Positions 1 through 9,000 of a stretch of DNA of 64,000 nucleotides are shown here, in pieces. Location of the stretch: contig NZ_JAQSWB010000001.1 in the NCBI RefSeq assembly GCF_029266855.1, positions 868,001-932,000 of the forward strand, in the 5' to 3' direction. This DNA comes from Fluviicola sp. (lineage in GTDB: Bacteria; Bacteroidota; Bacteroidia; Flavobacteriales_D; Crocinitomicaceae). The notes beneath the pieces are model-generated. The model saw nothing but the letters and a program-made list of their open reading frames with translations, was not told where the DNA came from and searched no databases. Within the stretch, counting starts at the first letter, position 1. Each line of letters opens with the position of its first letter. A program made the translations under genes and the position numbers.

Positions 1-84
1 TAAGCGAGCTTTCTATCAGTGCATCTGTGGAAAATAGAAACACATCTACTTCTAAAAAGCTTCGAGTCTATAATTTCCAGGTCC

Positions 85-1239
85 TTACTTTAATTCCGAC
101 CACTTCTTTTGAACGATTTTTCGGAACTCATCCTTTTTAAACGCGCGTTCATTGATTCCGTCGTATTCCTTTACGCTGTTTCCGTTCCAAAGATAGAAAA
201 CACCAGGTGTATCTTTTGTACCACCCAAAACGGTCCAAAATGAAGCAACATCGAGGATTTTGAATTGGTATTTTTTCCCTGCAAAAGCAAAAAAGTCAGG
301 GATCAATTCTGTTTCTTCATCCATGAATACAATTTTAATCTCCGGAAAATTGGCGTCTTTCGCTGCCAGTTCTGTTAAAGCTTTCGCTGTTTCCTTGCAG
401 TGATCGCAACCGGGAGCGAAAAAGCAAAGAATCTTTCTTCCTTTGTCAATGTCTCCGAACTGGGATGCAAAGCCGGATCTTTTTGCTTTCGGCTCGTCTG
501 CAAGAGGTTTTTCTTCTGGCACAGTTTCCTGTTTGGTTATTTTCGAGTCTTTGGGATCTACAATTTTGGCCTTTTCAGAATTTTCAATTTTTACACCCGT
601 CGAATCTTCTGCCTTCAAAGTATTATCCTCCGAATCATCCATGTTCATTTCCTGCATCATTTCTTCCACCAATTTTTCGTTTTCATCGTTGGATTTGCGT
701 TGCATTGGTCCAACTAAAAAGACCGCAAGAATCGAAGCGAATGTTACCGCGGCTAAAAAAGAGAAATTCAATCGGTCGCTTTCTTTAGCTGTTTTTTGAT
801 AAAGAAGAACCAACAAGCCCATTCCTATAATGTTTTTGATCAATGCCTGAACCGGTGTCATGGGCAATAAAGTACCAAAACAACCGCAATTCCCACTATT
901 TCCGGAAGATGCAATTTCGTAGCTTAAGTGAATACTGAAAACCAACAACATCAAAAAGGACATCGGAATGACTAATCTCTTGAAGTAGTTCTTTTGAAGT
1001 AAGAGAAGTCCCAAAGCCAATTCGCAACCGATCAGAATGCGCGAAAAATAAGCCGCGCTCGTTTCACTGAAACCCATCGGGATTAGTTGCTTCACTTCAA
1101 ATGTGGAAAGCGCAAAATTTGGTGATGGATACAACTTTGCCACTGCTGAAAGCAGGAACATAAATGCCATCAATCCTTTTATGATTATCGGAAGTTGTTT
1201 GTTCACGAAGGTTTGTTTTTCCAAGCCGGTAGTTGTCAT
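85..1239 (-). CDS. MauE/DoxX-like membrane protein fused to thioredoxin-like domain
   Basis: A 384-residue protein in two parts. Residues 15-180 hold about five hydrophobic segments and an NCGCFG motif (C118, C120) typical of MauE/DoxX-type redox membrane proteins. A charged Lys/Glu-rich linker (about 183-255) leads to a thioredoxin-like domain (about 260-384) with a CDHC active-site pair (C278, C281) in the context FFAPGCDHC. By family knowledge such proteins move thiol/disulfide electrons across the inner membrane, and the thioredoxin domain is expected on the periplasmic side. No substrate is evident. It lies upstream of the egt genes on the same strand, 176 bp away, so co-transcription is uncertain. 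A simple DoxX doxD-type role is the alternative. Confidence 0.75.
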   Translation of the reverse strand: MTTTGLEKQTFVNKQLPIIIKGLMAFMFLLSAVAKLYPSPNFALSTFEVKQLIPMGFSETSAAYFSRILIGCELALGLLLLQKNYFKRLVIPMSFLMLLVFSIHLSYEIASSGNSGNCGCFGTLLPMTPVQALIKNIIGMGLLVLLYQKTAKESDRLNFSFLAAVTFASILAVFLVGPMQRKSNDENEKLVEEMMQEMNMDDSEDNTLKAEDSTGVKIENSEKAKIVDPKDSKITKQETVPEEKPLADEPKAKRSGFASQFGDIDKGRKILCFFAPGCDHCKETAKALTELAAKDANFPEIKIVFMDEETELIPDFFAFAGKKYQFKILDVASFWTVLGGTKDTPGVFYLWNGNSVKEYDGINERAFKKDEFRKIVQKKWSELK

Positions 1240-1415
1240 ATTGCAATTTTGCCTCTAAAATAACAGAAAGATGTGGGCTTCTTTTCCATTTTAGGAAAAG
1301 CTTAACAAATTCAAACGAATTATTCCTAAATGACACTCCGTATTTGACAAGCAGATATCCCGTGTGTATCTCGATATTTGTACTAAATATTAACAGATTA
1401 ACACATATATAATCG

Positions 1416-2366
1416 CTAAACCCGATTGATAATATAATCTCCGAACCAGGCTTTTTTATCCGTAAAACAATGTTGAACAGACAACGGAGATTTGTCGATG
1501 ATTTTTTCCAGGATGGAATCATTGTATTTCCTGGATATTTCAGTGTGGATCCGCTCATTCTCCTCAAAAAGAAATTGTTTGCCTATCAACTTGATATCTA
1601 CGACCTGCTTTCGTGTACTCTTTAGGAAACTCTTTGCTATTCCTTCCGATTCATGGTATTCAGGATCGTGGACAAAAGAATTCAAATCAAAATCGGCGCT
1701 CAATTCACGATTCATTCTTTTCAGCAGGTTCAGATTGAAATCACGCGTAATCCCCGCAGGATCATTGTATGCAGGAAGAACAACTTCTTTTTCCTTGATC
1801 AGGTCAACTCCCAAAACGATCTTATCTCCCTTGTTTAAGTTCTTGCTCAACGAGGCTATGAAGGCCGTTGCTTGTTCATCCGACATATTCCCGATGTTGG
1901 AACCCAGGAACAATATAATTTTCCTGTTGGGAGATTTCTTCAGATCACTCAGCATTTGGAAATAATCGCCGTGAAGGCTGTTAATTGCCAACTCGGGGAT
2001 TTCTTCTTTCATCCGGTGTTCCAGGCCGGTTAAGGCATTGGAAGAAATATCGATCGGAACGTATTTGAAAGTCACCCGTGCACGAATCAATTCAAATAAC
2101 AAATGAATTGTTTTGGTTCCGTCACCTGCCCCCAACTCCACTACTTCAATTTCCTCTCCTTTCTGAATATCAAAGCTTGAAATAATGTCACGTGATTGTT
2201 GCTGAAAGATTTCCATTTCTGCGCGGGTCAGGTAATACTCCGGCATATTCATGATCTGAACGAACAATTCATCGCCCCGTTTATCATAAAAATATTTCGA
2301 TGGAATTTGTTTGGGAGTCTGAGAAAGTCCAAACAATACGTCTTGCTTAAATTGTTCTAATATCAT
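1416..2366 (-). CDS. egtD: L-histidine N-alpha-methyltransferase EgtD
   Basis: A 316-residue SAM-dependent methyltransferase of the EgtD family, which trimethylates histidine to hercynine, the first step of ergothioneine synthesis. The N-terminal KYFYDKRGDELF and MPEYYLTRAE segments (about residues 24-47) and the SAM-binding VVELGAGDGTKT (about 75-86) are characteristic, and the length matches the family. Its ATG lies one base after the egtB stop, so the two genes are almost certainly translationally coupled in one operon. Cytoplasmic. Without biochemistry the exact methyl-acceptor cannot be proved, but the pairing with EgtB makes histidine the likely substrate. Confidence 0.9.
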   Translation of the reverse strand: MILEQFKQDVLFGLSQTPKQIPSKYFYDKRGDELFVQIMNMPEYYLTRAEMEIFQQQSRDIISSFDIQKGEEIEVVELGAGDGTKTIHLLFELIRARVTFKYVPIDISSNALTGLEHRMKEEIPELAINSLHGDYFQMLSDLKKSPNRKIILFLGSNIGNMSDEQATAFIASLSKNLNKGDKIVLGVDLIKEKEVVLPAYNDPAGITRDFNLNLLKRMNRELSADFDLNSFVHDPEYHESEGIAKSFLKSTRKQVVDIKLIGKQFLFEENERIHTEISRKYNDSILEKIIDKSPLSVQHCFTDKKAWFGDYIINRV

Positions 2367-2367
2367 C

Positions 2368-3516
2368 TTATTTTGCTAATCTGATTCCTGAATACTGCCA
2401 TTGAAAATGCGGGTGGAAAAAGTTCCGGTAAGTTTTCCTGCTGTGATCAGGTGCTGTTGCCACTGAAGCTCCCCGCAAAACCATTTGATTGATCATGAAT
2501 TTTCCGTTGTATTCTCCAACTGCTCCTTCTGCTGTTTTAAAGCCCGGATAAGGTAAATAGGCACTGTTTGTCCACTCCCACCGTTTACCCCAGTCCAGGA
2601 ATCCAGAAGCTGCTTCCCATTCAAATTCTGTTGGTAAACGAAGTCCTTTCCAACTTGCGTAAGCTTGTGCCTCGTAATAGGAAATATGCCCCAAAATTGC
2701 ATCCGGATCAACTTCCTTCAGACCCGCAAGGGTGAAGTAATGCCATTTTCCGTTTATCCTGTGCCAGTAAAGCGGACTTGTAATCTTATTTTCATTCAGC
2801 CAAGCCCATCCTTCGTCTAACCAGCAATCGAAACGCGAATACCCGCCGTCCTCCATAAATTCCATGTACTCTCCATTCGTCACGAGTGTGTGAGCGATTT
2901 CAAATGCCTGTAAATATACTTTGTGCTTGTTCAGTTCGTTGTCAAAGCAAAACGCATCGTTATCGTGTCCGATCTCATAAACCCCCTCTTCCATGGGAAG
3001 CCAGCCGGAATACTTGTTGTGATCAGCCAGTAAATTTTGTGTTTCATCATAAACCGGGAAAATCGGATTATGCCCGAGTGTATATTTTAAATCTGTGATC
3101 AACAATTCCTGGTGCTGTTGTTCGTGGTTTAGTCCAAGTTCAATGAGATCTTTCAATTCCCGGGACAATTCCTGTTCAAACAATTTTGCCATTCCATTAT
3201 CCACATAAGCGCGGTATGCATACACTTCCGAAACTCCGGGCCGTGTGATATTTCCCCGGTCTGCCCGGAAAGTGCGCTCACCTATCGTATTGTAATAGGA
3301 ATTAAACAGGAACCCGAAATCCGGATGGTATTCCTTATATGATTCCAAGTGTTTCTTTAAGATCATTTCTTCGAAGAACCAGGTAGAATGTGCTAAATGC
3401 CACTTCGGAGGACTGGCAAAAGGAACCGGCTGAGGAACATAATCTTCTACCTGCAAGGGCTGACATATTGCCTCTGTCCTACTCCTTACTTCATTGTATT
3501 TTTCTTTCAAATGCAT
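2368..3516 (-). CDS. egtB: Ergothioneine sulfoxide synthase EgtB
   Basis: A 382-residue protein with an N-terminal DinB-like helical domain and a C-terminal formylglycine-generating-enzyme (FGE/sulfatase-modifying) domain. This is the EgtB arrangement: a mononuclear iron enzyme that uses O2 to join hercynine to cysteine or gamma-glutamylcysteine. Iron-ligand candidates are visible: H43 in WHLAHSTWFFE, and H131 and H135 in NHEQQHQE. The C-terminal part has GLRLPTEFEWEAA and the closing GIRLAK typical of FGE folds. First gene of the egtB-egtD pair and 9 bp downstream of the DUF427 gene. No egtC or egtE lies nearby, so later steps must be encoded elsewhere or the cysteine route is used. Confidence 0.9.
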   Translation of the reverse strand: MHLKEKYNEVRSRTEAICQPLQVEDYVPQPVPFASPPKWHLAHSTWFFEEMILKKHLESYKEYHPDFGFLFNSYYNTIGERTFRADRGNITRPGVSEVYAYRAYVDNGMAKLFEQELSRELKDLIELGLNHEQQHQELLITDLKYTLGHNPIFPVYDETQNLLADHNKYSGWLPMEEGVYEIGHDNDAFCFDNELNKHKVYLQAFEIAHTLVTNGEYMEFMEDGGYSRFDCWLDEGWAWLNENKITSPLYWHRINGKWHYFTLAGLKEVDPDAILGHISYYEAQAYASWKGLRLPTEFEWEAASGFLDWGKRWEWTNSAYLPYPGFKTAEGAVGEYNGKFMINQMVLRGASVATAPDHSRKTYRNFFHPHFQWQYSGIRLAK

Positions 3517-3525
3517 GCTGTTTAA

Positions 3526-3813
3526 TTAATCGACAACTACCTGAACCCCTTTCCAAAAAGCCACTTTCCCTTCAATACTTTTAGCAAGTTCCGAAGCTTT
3601 GGGATAATACCAGGCAGCATCTTTGTTCGTTTGTCCATCGACCTCCAGTGTATAATATGACGCCTCTCCCTTCCACGGACAGGTTGTATGTGTATCTGAA
3701 TCCCTGAAGTATTCCTTTTTGATTGATTCTGCCGGAAAATAATGATTTCCCTCAATCACCACCGTGTTTTCGCTTTCCGCAACAACAGTATTGTTCCAAA
3801 TTGCTCTTTTCAT
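3526..3813 (-). CDS. DUF427 domain protein
   Basis: A 95-residue protein with the conserved DUF427 core: a start like MKRAIWNNTVVAES, then HTTCPWKGEASYY and AAWYYPKAS. This small beta-rich fold has no established enzyme activity. It is the first gene of a minus-strand run, and its stop lies 9 bp before the egtB start, so the three genes (DUF427, egtB, egtD) probably form one transcript. That placement hints at a link to thiol metabolism, but nothing in the sequence shows it. Family assignment is firm; function is unknown. Confidence 0.85.
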   Translation of the reverse strand: MKRAIWNNTVVAESENTVVIEGNHYFPAESIKKEYFRDSDTHTTCPWKGEASYYTLEVDGQTNKDAAWYYPKASELAKSIEGKVAFWKGVQVVVD

Positions 3814-4059
3814 AATCTCTCAGAATTAATGCAAATAAATACGGCAGTCATTCACTTTTGGATTTCAACTTTTTACTAAAATTCAGAATGAATTACTGCC
3901 TTACTTACTAAAGATACTCTTTGTTTTTGTAAAAAAAACCTAAATATTTAATTATTAAGATTTTAATAATCCCGGATTTCGGGAAGTCAAATACTCTTTT
4001 ATACTGAAATTTTGTAATCCGATTTTTAATTCTGAACTTCAAAAAAATATTTCAGATCC

Positions 4060-4938
4060 ATGTCAAACATTCAGCTTATTATAGAAGAACGCGCTGCGGA
4101 TATTGGCAATTTCCTGGTGGGAAGATTGCTTCCTTTTCGACAAAAGCGGGCGGTTGGACCATTTGTATTTATTGATCACATGGGACCTGTAAAGCTAAAC
4201 GATCATCAGAACCTGGATATCGGACCTCACCCGCATATCGGGTTATCCACACTGACCTATTTATTTGAAGGAGCCATTATGCATCGCGACAGCATCGGTT
4301 CCGTAGTTGAGATCCAACCGGGCGCCGTGAACTGGATGACTTCCGGAAAAGGTGTCGTTCATTCGGAAAGAACGCCGGATTATTTGCGTCATTCGGAAAA
4401 ACACCTTCATGGGCTGCAGATTTGGGTTGCACTACCGGTTGAACTGGAAGAAATGGAACCTTCATTTACGCATGTTGAAGCACAAGAAATCCCTGCATGG
4501 ACAGAAAACGGACTTCAGTTTAAGCTGATTGCCGGCGAAGCATTCGGAAGAAAATCACCCGTTCCCGTATTTAGTCCACTCTATTTTCTTGAGATTAAGA
4601 GCCGGGAAGCAGCCACAATCAATATCGGCGAACAGTTATTCGGGGAAAGTGCTTTGTATATCCTGGAAGGAAGCATCAAAGACGATGGAGAAGAATACGG
4701 TCCGAAGCAAATCCTGATTGCAAAGAATGCTGCACTTTGTACTTTCGAAATGGCTGCAAACTCTACGGTTTATATTTTCGGTGGAGAAGCATTTCCGGAA
4801 GAGCGCTTCATTTTTTGGAACTTTGTTTCATCCCGGAAAGAACGAATAGAAGAAGCAAAAAAAGCATGGGCTGACCGGACTTTTCCTAAAATTGAAGGGG
4901 AAACAGGATTTGTTGACTTGCCGGAAGCCCGATTTTAA
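4060..4938 (+). CDS. Pirin family protein
   Basis: A 292-residue bicupin of the pirin family. The metal-binding residues are intact: H57 and H59 in GPHPHIGLS, and H101 and E103 in VVHSERTP, matching the ligand pattern known for human pirin (H56, H58, H101, E103). Bacterial pirins include quercetin 2,3-dioxygenases and redox-responsive regulators; which applies cannot be told from sequence. Cytoplasmic, no signal peptide. Divergent from the DUF427-egt operon across a 246-bp AT-rich gap, and followed after 32 bp by a small acetyltransferase gene on the same strand, so the two are probably co-transcribed. Confidence 0.88.
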   Translation: MSNIQLIIEERAADIGNFLVGRLLPFRQKRAVGPFVFIDHMGPVKLNDHQNLDIGPHPHIGLSTLTYLFEGAIMHRDSIGSVVEIQPGAVNWMTSGKGVVHSERTPDYLRHSEKHLHGLQIWVALPVELEEMEPSFTHVEAQEIPAWTENGLQFKLIAGEAFGRKSPVPVFSPLYFLEIKSREAATINIGEQLFGESALYILEGSIKDDGEEYGPKQILIAKNAALCTFEMAANSTVYIFGGEAFPEERFIFWNFVSSRKERIEEAKKAWADRTFPKIEGETGFVDLPEARF

Positions 4939-4970
4939 CAGACTTTTTTGAATTTTGAATTTATACGATT

Positions 4971-5252
4971 ATGATAGAAGTAAAACAATTTGACCGTGAA
5001 ACGAAGGGATTCTTCAAAGCAACGGAAGATGAACAAGAAGCAGGAAGAATGACTTATGCCTGGGTAAATGACGATCGCATTATTATTGATCATACAGAAG
5101 TAAATCCGGCATTCAGAGGCAGAAGTGTTGGAAACCTAATGGTTCAGGCCGCTGTTGAATTCGCACGAAAGGCCAATATTAAGATCGTTCCTTTGTGTCC
5201 GTTCGCAAAAAGTGTATTTGATAAAACTCCGGATTACCACGATGTTCTCTGA
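4971..5252 (+). CDS. Small GNAT-type acetyltransferase (YjdJ-like)
   Basis: A 93-residue protein of the short GNAT-fold family related to E. coli YjdJ and animal NATD1. The acetyl-CoA-binding segment is recognisable (PAFRGRSVGNLMVQAAVEFA, about residues 45-64), preceded by the DHTEV strand and followed by IVPLCPFAKSVF. At about 93 residues it is full length for this minimal family, which lacks parts of the usual GNAT domain. Substrate unknown. It follows the pirin gene by 32 bp on the same strand. A heptamer tandem repeat lies between its stop and the convergent PhnA-family gene. Confidence 0.85.
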   Translation: MIEVKQFDRETKGFFKATEDEQEAGRMTYAWVNDDRIIIDHTEVNPAFRGRSVGNLMVQAAVEFARKANIKIVPLCPFAKSVFDKTPDYHDVL

Positions 5253-5319
5253 ATTCAAAATGTAGAATCCAAAAAAGGCAATTTTCCTCACGGGACGGAG
5301 TTAGTAGGCTAATCTAAAA

Positions 5320-5354
5320 TTTTGCATTTTGCATTTTGCATTTTGCATTTTGCA
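5320..5354. repeat. Five tandem TTTTGCA heptamers
   Basis: Five uninterrupted copies of the 7-bp unit TTTTGCA fill the gap between the convergent GNAT and PhnA-family genes, ending 8 bp before the PhnA stop. The copies are identical, so the array is either recent or under homogenisation. No hairpin potential. Confidence 0.95.
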
Positions 5355-5361
5355 TTTTTAA

Positions 5362-5928
5362 TTATTTCTTCACGAACTGCGTTAGGATGTAGATCGACTG
5401 ACCGTCTATTTTTCCTTCAATCAATGTTGGGTCGTCCTGAACCAAACGAATGTTTCTAACAGATGTTCCGCGTTTTGCAGTAATAGTTGAACCTTTAACA
5501 TCCAATTCTTTGATCAGAACTACTGTATCACCCGCTTTCAAAACCACTCCGTTGGAATCAATGTGTTTGATCGCATCTTCGTCCTCCATTCCCGATTTTG
5601 CCCAGGCAAGTTCACTGTCATCAAGATAGATCATTTCAAGCAAATCATTCGGCCACCCTTCTTGTTTCAAATTATTCAGCATCCGGTAAGAAACGACCTT
5701 AACTGCAGAAACTTCACTCCACATTGCATCATTCAGACATCTCCAATCATTGGGAACGACTTCCTTTGTACCTTCTAACTGGTCCTTCAGATTCTGAGTG
5801 ATCAGAATAAAATCGTCAACTGAATTCCCTTCCGACGGCTGCACCTGATATACCTGCAGATTTTCTGTTGATCCGCTTAATTCACATACTTCGCCACTTC
5901 GGGCAATCAATTGTTTTTCAAAATTCAT
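5362..5928 (-). CDS. PhnA/YjdM-family protein with degenerate zinc ribbon
   Basis: A 188-residue protein matching the longer Bacteroidota form of PhnA/YjdM. The C-terminal half is well conserved (SNGVVLKAGDTVVLIKELDV and AKRGTSVRNIRL, ending in ILTQFVKK), as is the middle (DWRCLNDAMWSEV). The N-terminal zinc ribbon is damaged: only C15 of the usual CELCG remains (here CELSG), and the second CxxC pair is missing (FILITQN at the expected place). Despite its old name the family is not the phosphonoacetate hydrolase, and its function is unsettled. Monocistronic, convergent with the GNAT gene. The loss of metal ligands suggests altered or reduced function. Confidence 0.82.
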   Translation of the reverse strand: MNFEKQLIARSGEVCELSGSTENLQVYQVQPSEGNSVDDFILITQNLKDQLEGTKEVVPNDWRCLNDAMWSEVSAVKVVSYRMLNNLKQEGWPNDLLEMIYLDDSELAWAKSGMEDEDAIKHIDSNGVVLKAGDTVVLIKELDVKGSTITAKRGTSVRNIRLVQDDPTLIEGKIDGQSIYILTQFVKK

Positions 5929-6025
5929 GCTGCAAAGTTAACAGAAACTATCGAAGAAAATACTTTAAGCAGGTTAGCAAACTTGCTAACAAACCTACCG
6001 GAAGCTCTATAAAATCAATTTAACT

Positions 6026-6060
6026 AAAAAGTCCTGACCCATAAAATGGATCAGGACCTT
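6026..6060 (-). terminator. Rho-independent terminator of the adhesin gene
   Basis: On the minus strand a GTCCTGA/TCAGGAC stem with a 13-nt spacer is followed by a T run (complement of 6026-6030). It lies just downstream of the stop codon at 6080. Confidence 0.8.
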
Positions 6061-6079
6061 TGATTTTGTTACGTTTATC

Positions 6080-9000
6080 TTACTGAATAACTATACGAAC
6101 TACTTTTTCAGTCTGTTCGTTTGAAAGTTTAAAGAAATACGTTCCTCTTTGAACATGTTTCAGATCAATAGCAGTCACTCCATTTGTGATCGAATTGCTT
6201 CCTGTTTCAATTACACGCCCGTTGATATCTGTAATCTCAAGCTCAAATGATGTGGTACTCAAAGTAGATTCAATGTACACCAATCCTGTTGAGGGATTCG
6301 GATAAAGATTCACCGATTCAAGTATGTTTTCATCAACAGATAACCAATCACAGTCTGTAACAGTAATCACTACACCGGAAGTATCATTCGGACAAACTCC
6401 GTTTCCGGTAATGTAATCATAGTTGAACTGACCTGGGAATGTTCCTGTTATTATTTGGGAATTTGGCATTGGATTATTGTTGGGATCGTACCAATCTCCA
6501 CCCATATTAACTGTTCCGCTTAGACCTGATAACAGATCAATCGGTTCGTTTTTACATGCTGTGATCGCCCCGTCATTACCTGCAACTGATGGAGGGTAAA
6601 CGGTAATCATTACTGAAGCTGTGTCCACTAAACAACCGCTGGTAACATAGTCTACACTAACTGTACCTGAAGGGACAAACAAAGGATTAAATAAGGAATC
6701 ATTTACAATTGTCGTAGGATTTGGAGAGAATGTCCATGCTCCGTACGGATCGTTAATTGTAATTAGTTCGTTCAGATCAACCAATCCGCCTATTTGACAT
6801 GCATTTGTTGCACCACCGGTTCCTGCAGAGTTTGCGCGTTCAATTAAACTGAAATCATCAAATGATAAGAAATATGGATTAAATGAAGAACTTAATTTGA
6901 TTCCAAATGTGTAAACCCCTGAAGTAAGTGGAGTAAAACAGAAAAATTCTCTTCCATAATCATCATTTGGCTGATCGGTAGGTGCAATAAACGGAGCACC
7001 GAGTGGTGTAGCACCGGTTGATGATTGTGTGTTATTCACAACAACAGAACCAGCCCAACCTATATTGCTGTCTACTGCGGTCCACATAAAGCTGAACTCG
7101 TATTTTTTTCCTGCGACCAACTGGAATTCAGGCGTCCACAAGTGGTCGTTTGACCCACTGTAGATCCCGACAAAATTTGAACCTGAATTAGCAACTCCAG
7201 GAGTGTTGCCACCATTATCGGAAAGCCAGTCGTCATTTTCATTTAACCAGCAAAGCGGGAATAAATTGTAGTCAAAATCCGTCATTGCTTCAAAATCCTC
7301 AGTCCAAGGTAAAGCGGTGATTGGTGCACAAAGTGTTGTTCCGCTAACCATTGTCCAATAAGATGAATCGGTTGAACTGCAGCTTGCCTGAACATAGATG
7401 TCGTAATTAGTAGCAGATGTCAATCCACCGATTGAAAAAGATGCACTGGACGTTTGCTGTGCCGAATCAATTCCGGTACCTGTTCCGGGAACAAAACCAG
7501 GAGTTCCCCATTCAATATTCCAAGTTGTTTCACTGTCACCAGGGGTCCATGTAATATCAATTGAATTCGAAGTTTCATTTTCTGTCTCAAGATCTGAAAC
7601 AGGTAAACAGGAAGGAATCGGAACTACTTCAAAGGTGTAATCTTCTGCCTCACCTTCACCCGAATACAATGTACATGGATCAGTCGGAGAACTGTTATTG
7701 TAGTCCGCCATAATACGCATTCGGTAAGTACCTACCGCTACACCCAAGGGAACTCCGAAAGACCCGGAGAAGTTATCCTGGTATCCGAAAGACTGGAACA
7801 TTTGTTCACTTGATTCAAAAATCATGTTATCGTTCCAATCCACCCAAATTCCGAATCCGAAAGTATACCAGCTCTCTAAGCCGAAATTAACCGTAAAGTT
7901 CACATCAGGTCCGCCTTCAAACTGAGACACGCTCATTGCGGTTGCGTTTTCATAACCATTCGGAGAAATTCCCGAATTCAAATTTGAAATATTGGATGTT
8001 GCCCCTCCTGTTGTGGAGAAATTGTTGATGTAGTAGTCAGGATCCGTTCCTTCGAATTCACAATAACCTGTATAAGCTGTTAACGGACCGATCCACATAC
8101 TTTCATCTCCGCCACCGCAATCAGCCTGAACGTAAAATTCATATTCCGTATCAGGAGTCAATGAATTAGCAGTAAATGCCGGTGTACCCGATGCTGTTCC
8201 TGTAATTCCGGAACCGAGTGTAAACCCACTTACACCGTACTCGATATTCCAGTTGGTTTCCGCATCTCCGATTGTCCAGGAAATATCTGCCGAGTTTGGA
8301 GTTACTCCGTCTAAAGTCAGATCCGTTATTGGCAAACATGATGGTGTAGGAGTTACCTCAAAGGTATAATCTTCCGCTTCTCCGTCACCTGTAGCTAAAG
8401 AACAGGCATCTGTGGGCTCAGAATTGTTATAATCTGCAAGAATTCTCATTCTGTAAGTCCCGACCGGCGTTCCTGGAGGAACTCCGAACGATCCTGAAAA
8501 ATTGTCTTCATAGCTCGTTGAGCTAAACATTTGTTCACTTGGGTCAAAAACCATATTGTTATTCCAGTCTACCCAAATACCAAAACCGAAAGTATACCAG
8601 GTCTCAAATCCGAAATCTACTGAAAAATCAATATCCGGACCGCCTGCAAAATGAGAAACTACCATTGCGGTTGCATCCTCATAACCATTGGCCGCACTTC
8701 CGGAAGCCATGTTTGAAATATTTGAAATTCCACCTGTGGTAGAGAAATTATTGATGTAATAATTGGAATTTGAATTGCTGAATTCGCAGTATCCTGTATA
8801 TCCGCTTATCGGACCGAACCAAGTACTCTCGTCCCCACCGCCGCAATCTGCCTGTACATAAAAGTCATAATATGTATTGGAAGTCAATAAACCTGCAGAA
8901 AACTCCGGGTTACCTGATAGAGCTACTGTAGTTCCTGAGCCAGGCATAAACCCGCTTACTCCATATTCAATATTCCAGTTTGTTTCACTTCCACCGGCAT

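Noticed and set aside
1..84. Gene or RNA at the left edge
   Set aside because: Too short to judge; no frame or structure is visible.
2368..3516. OvoA (ovothiol synthase)
   Set aside because: OvoA carries a fused C-terminal methyltransferase. Here the protein is EgtB-length and a separate EgtD follows.
5362..5928. Phosphonoacetate hydrolase function for the PhnA-family gene
   Set aside because: The name is historical. The family lacks hydrolase catalytic residues and there are no phosphonate genes nearby.
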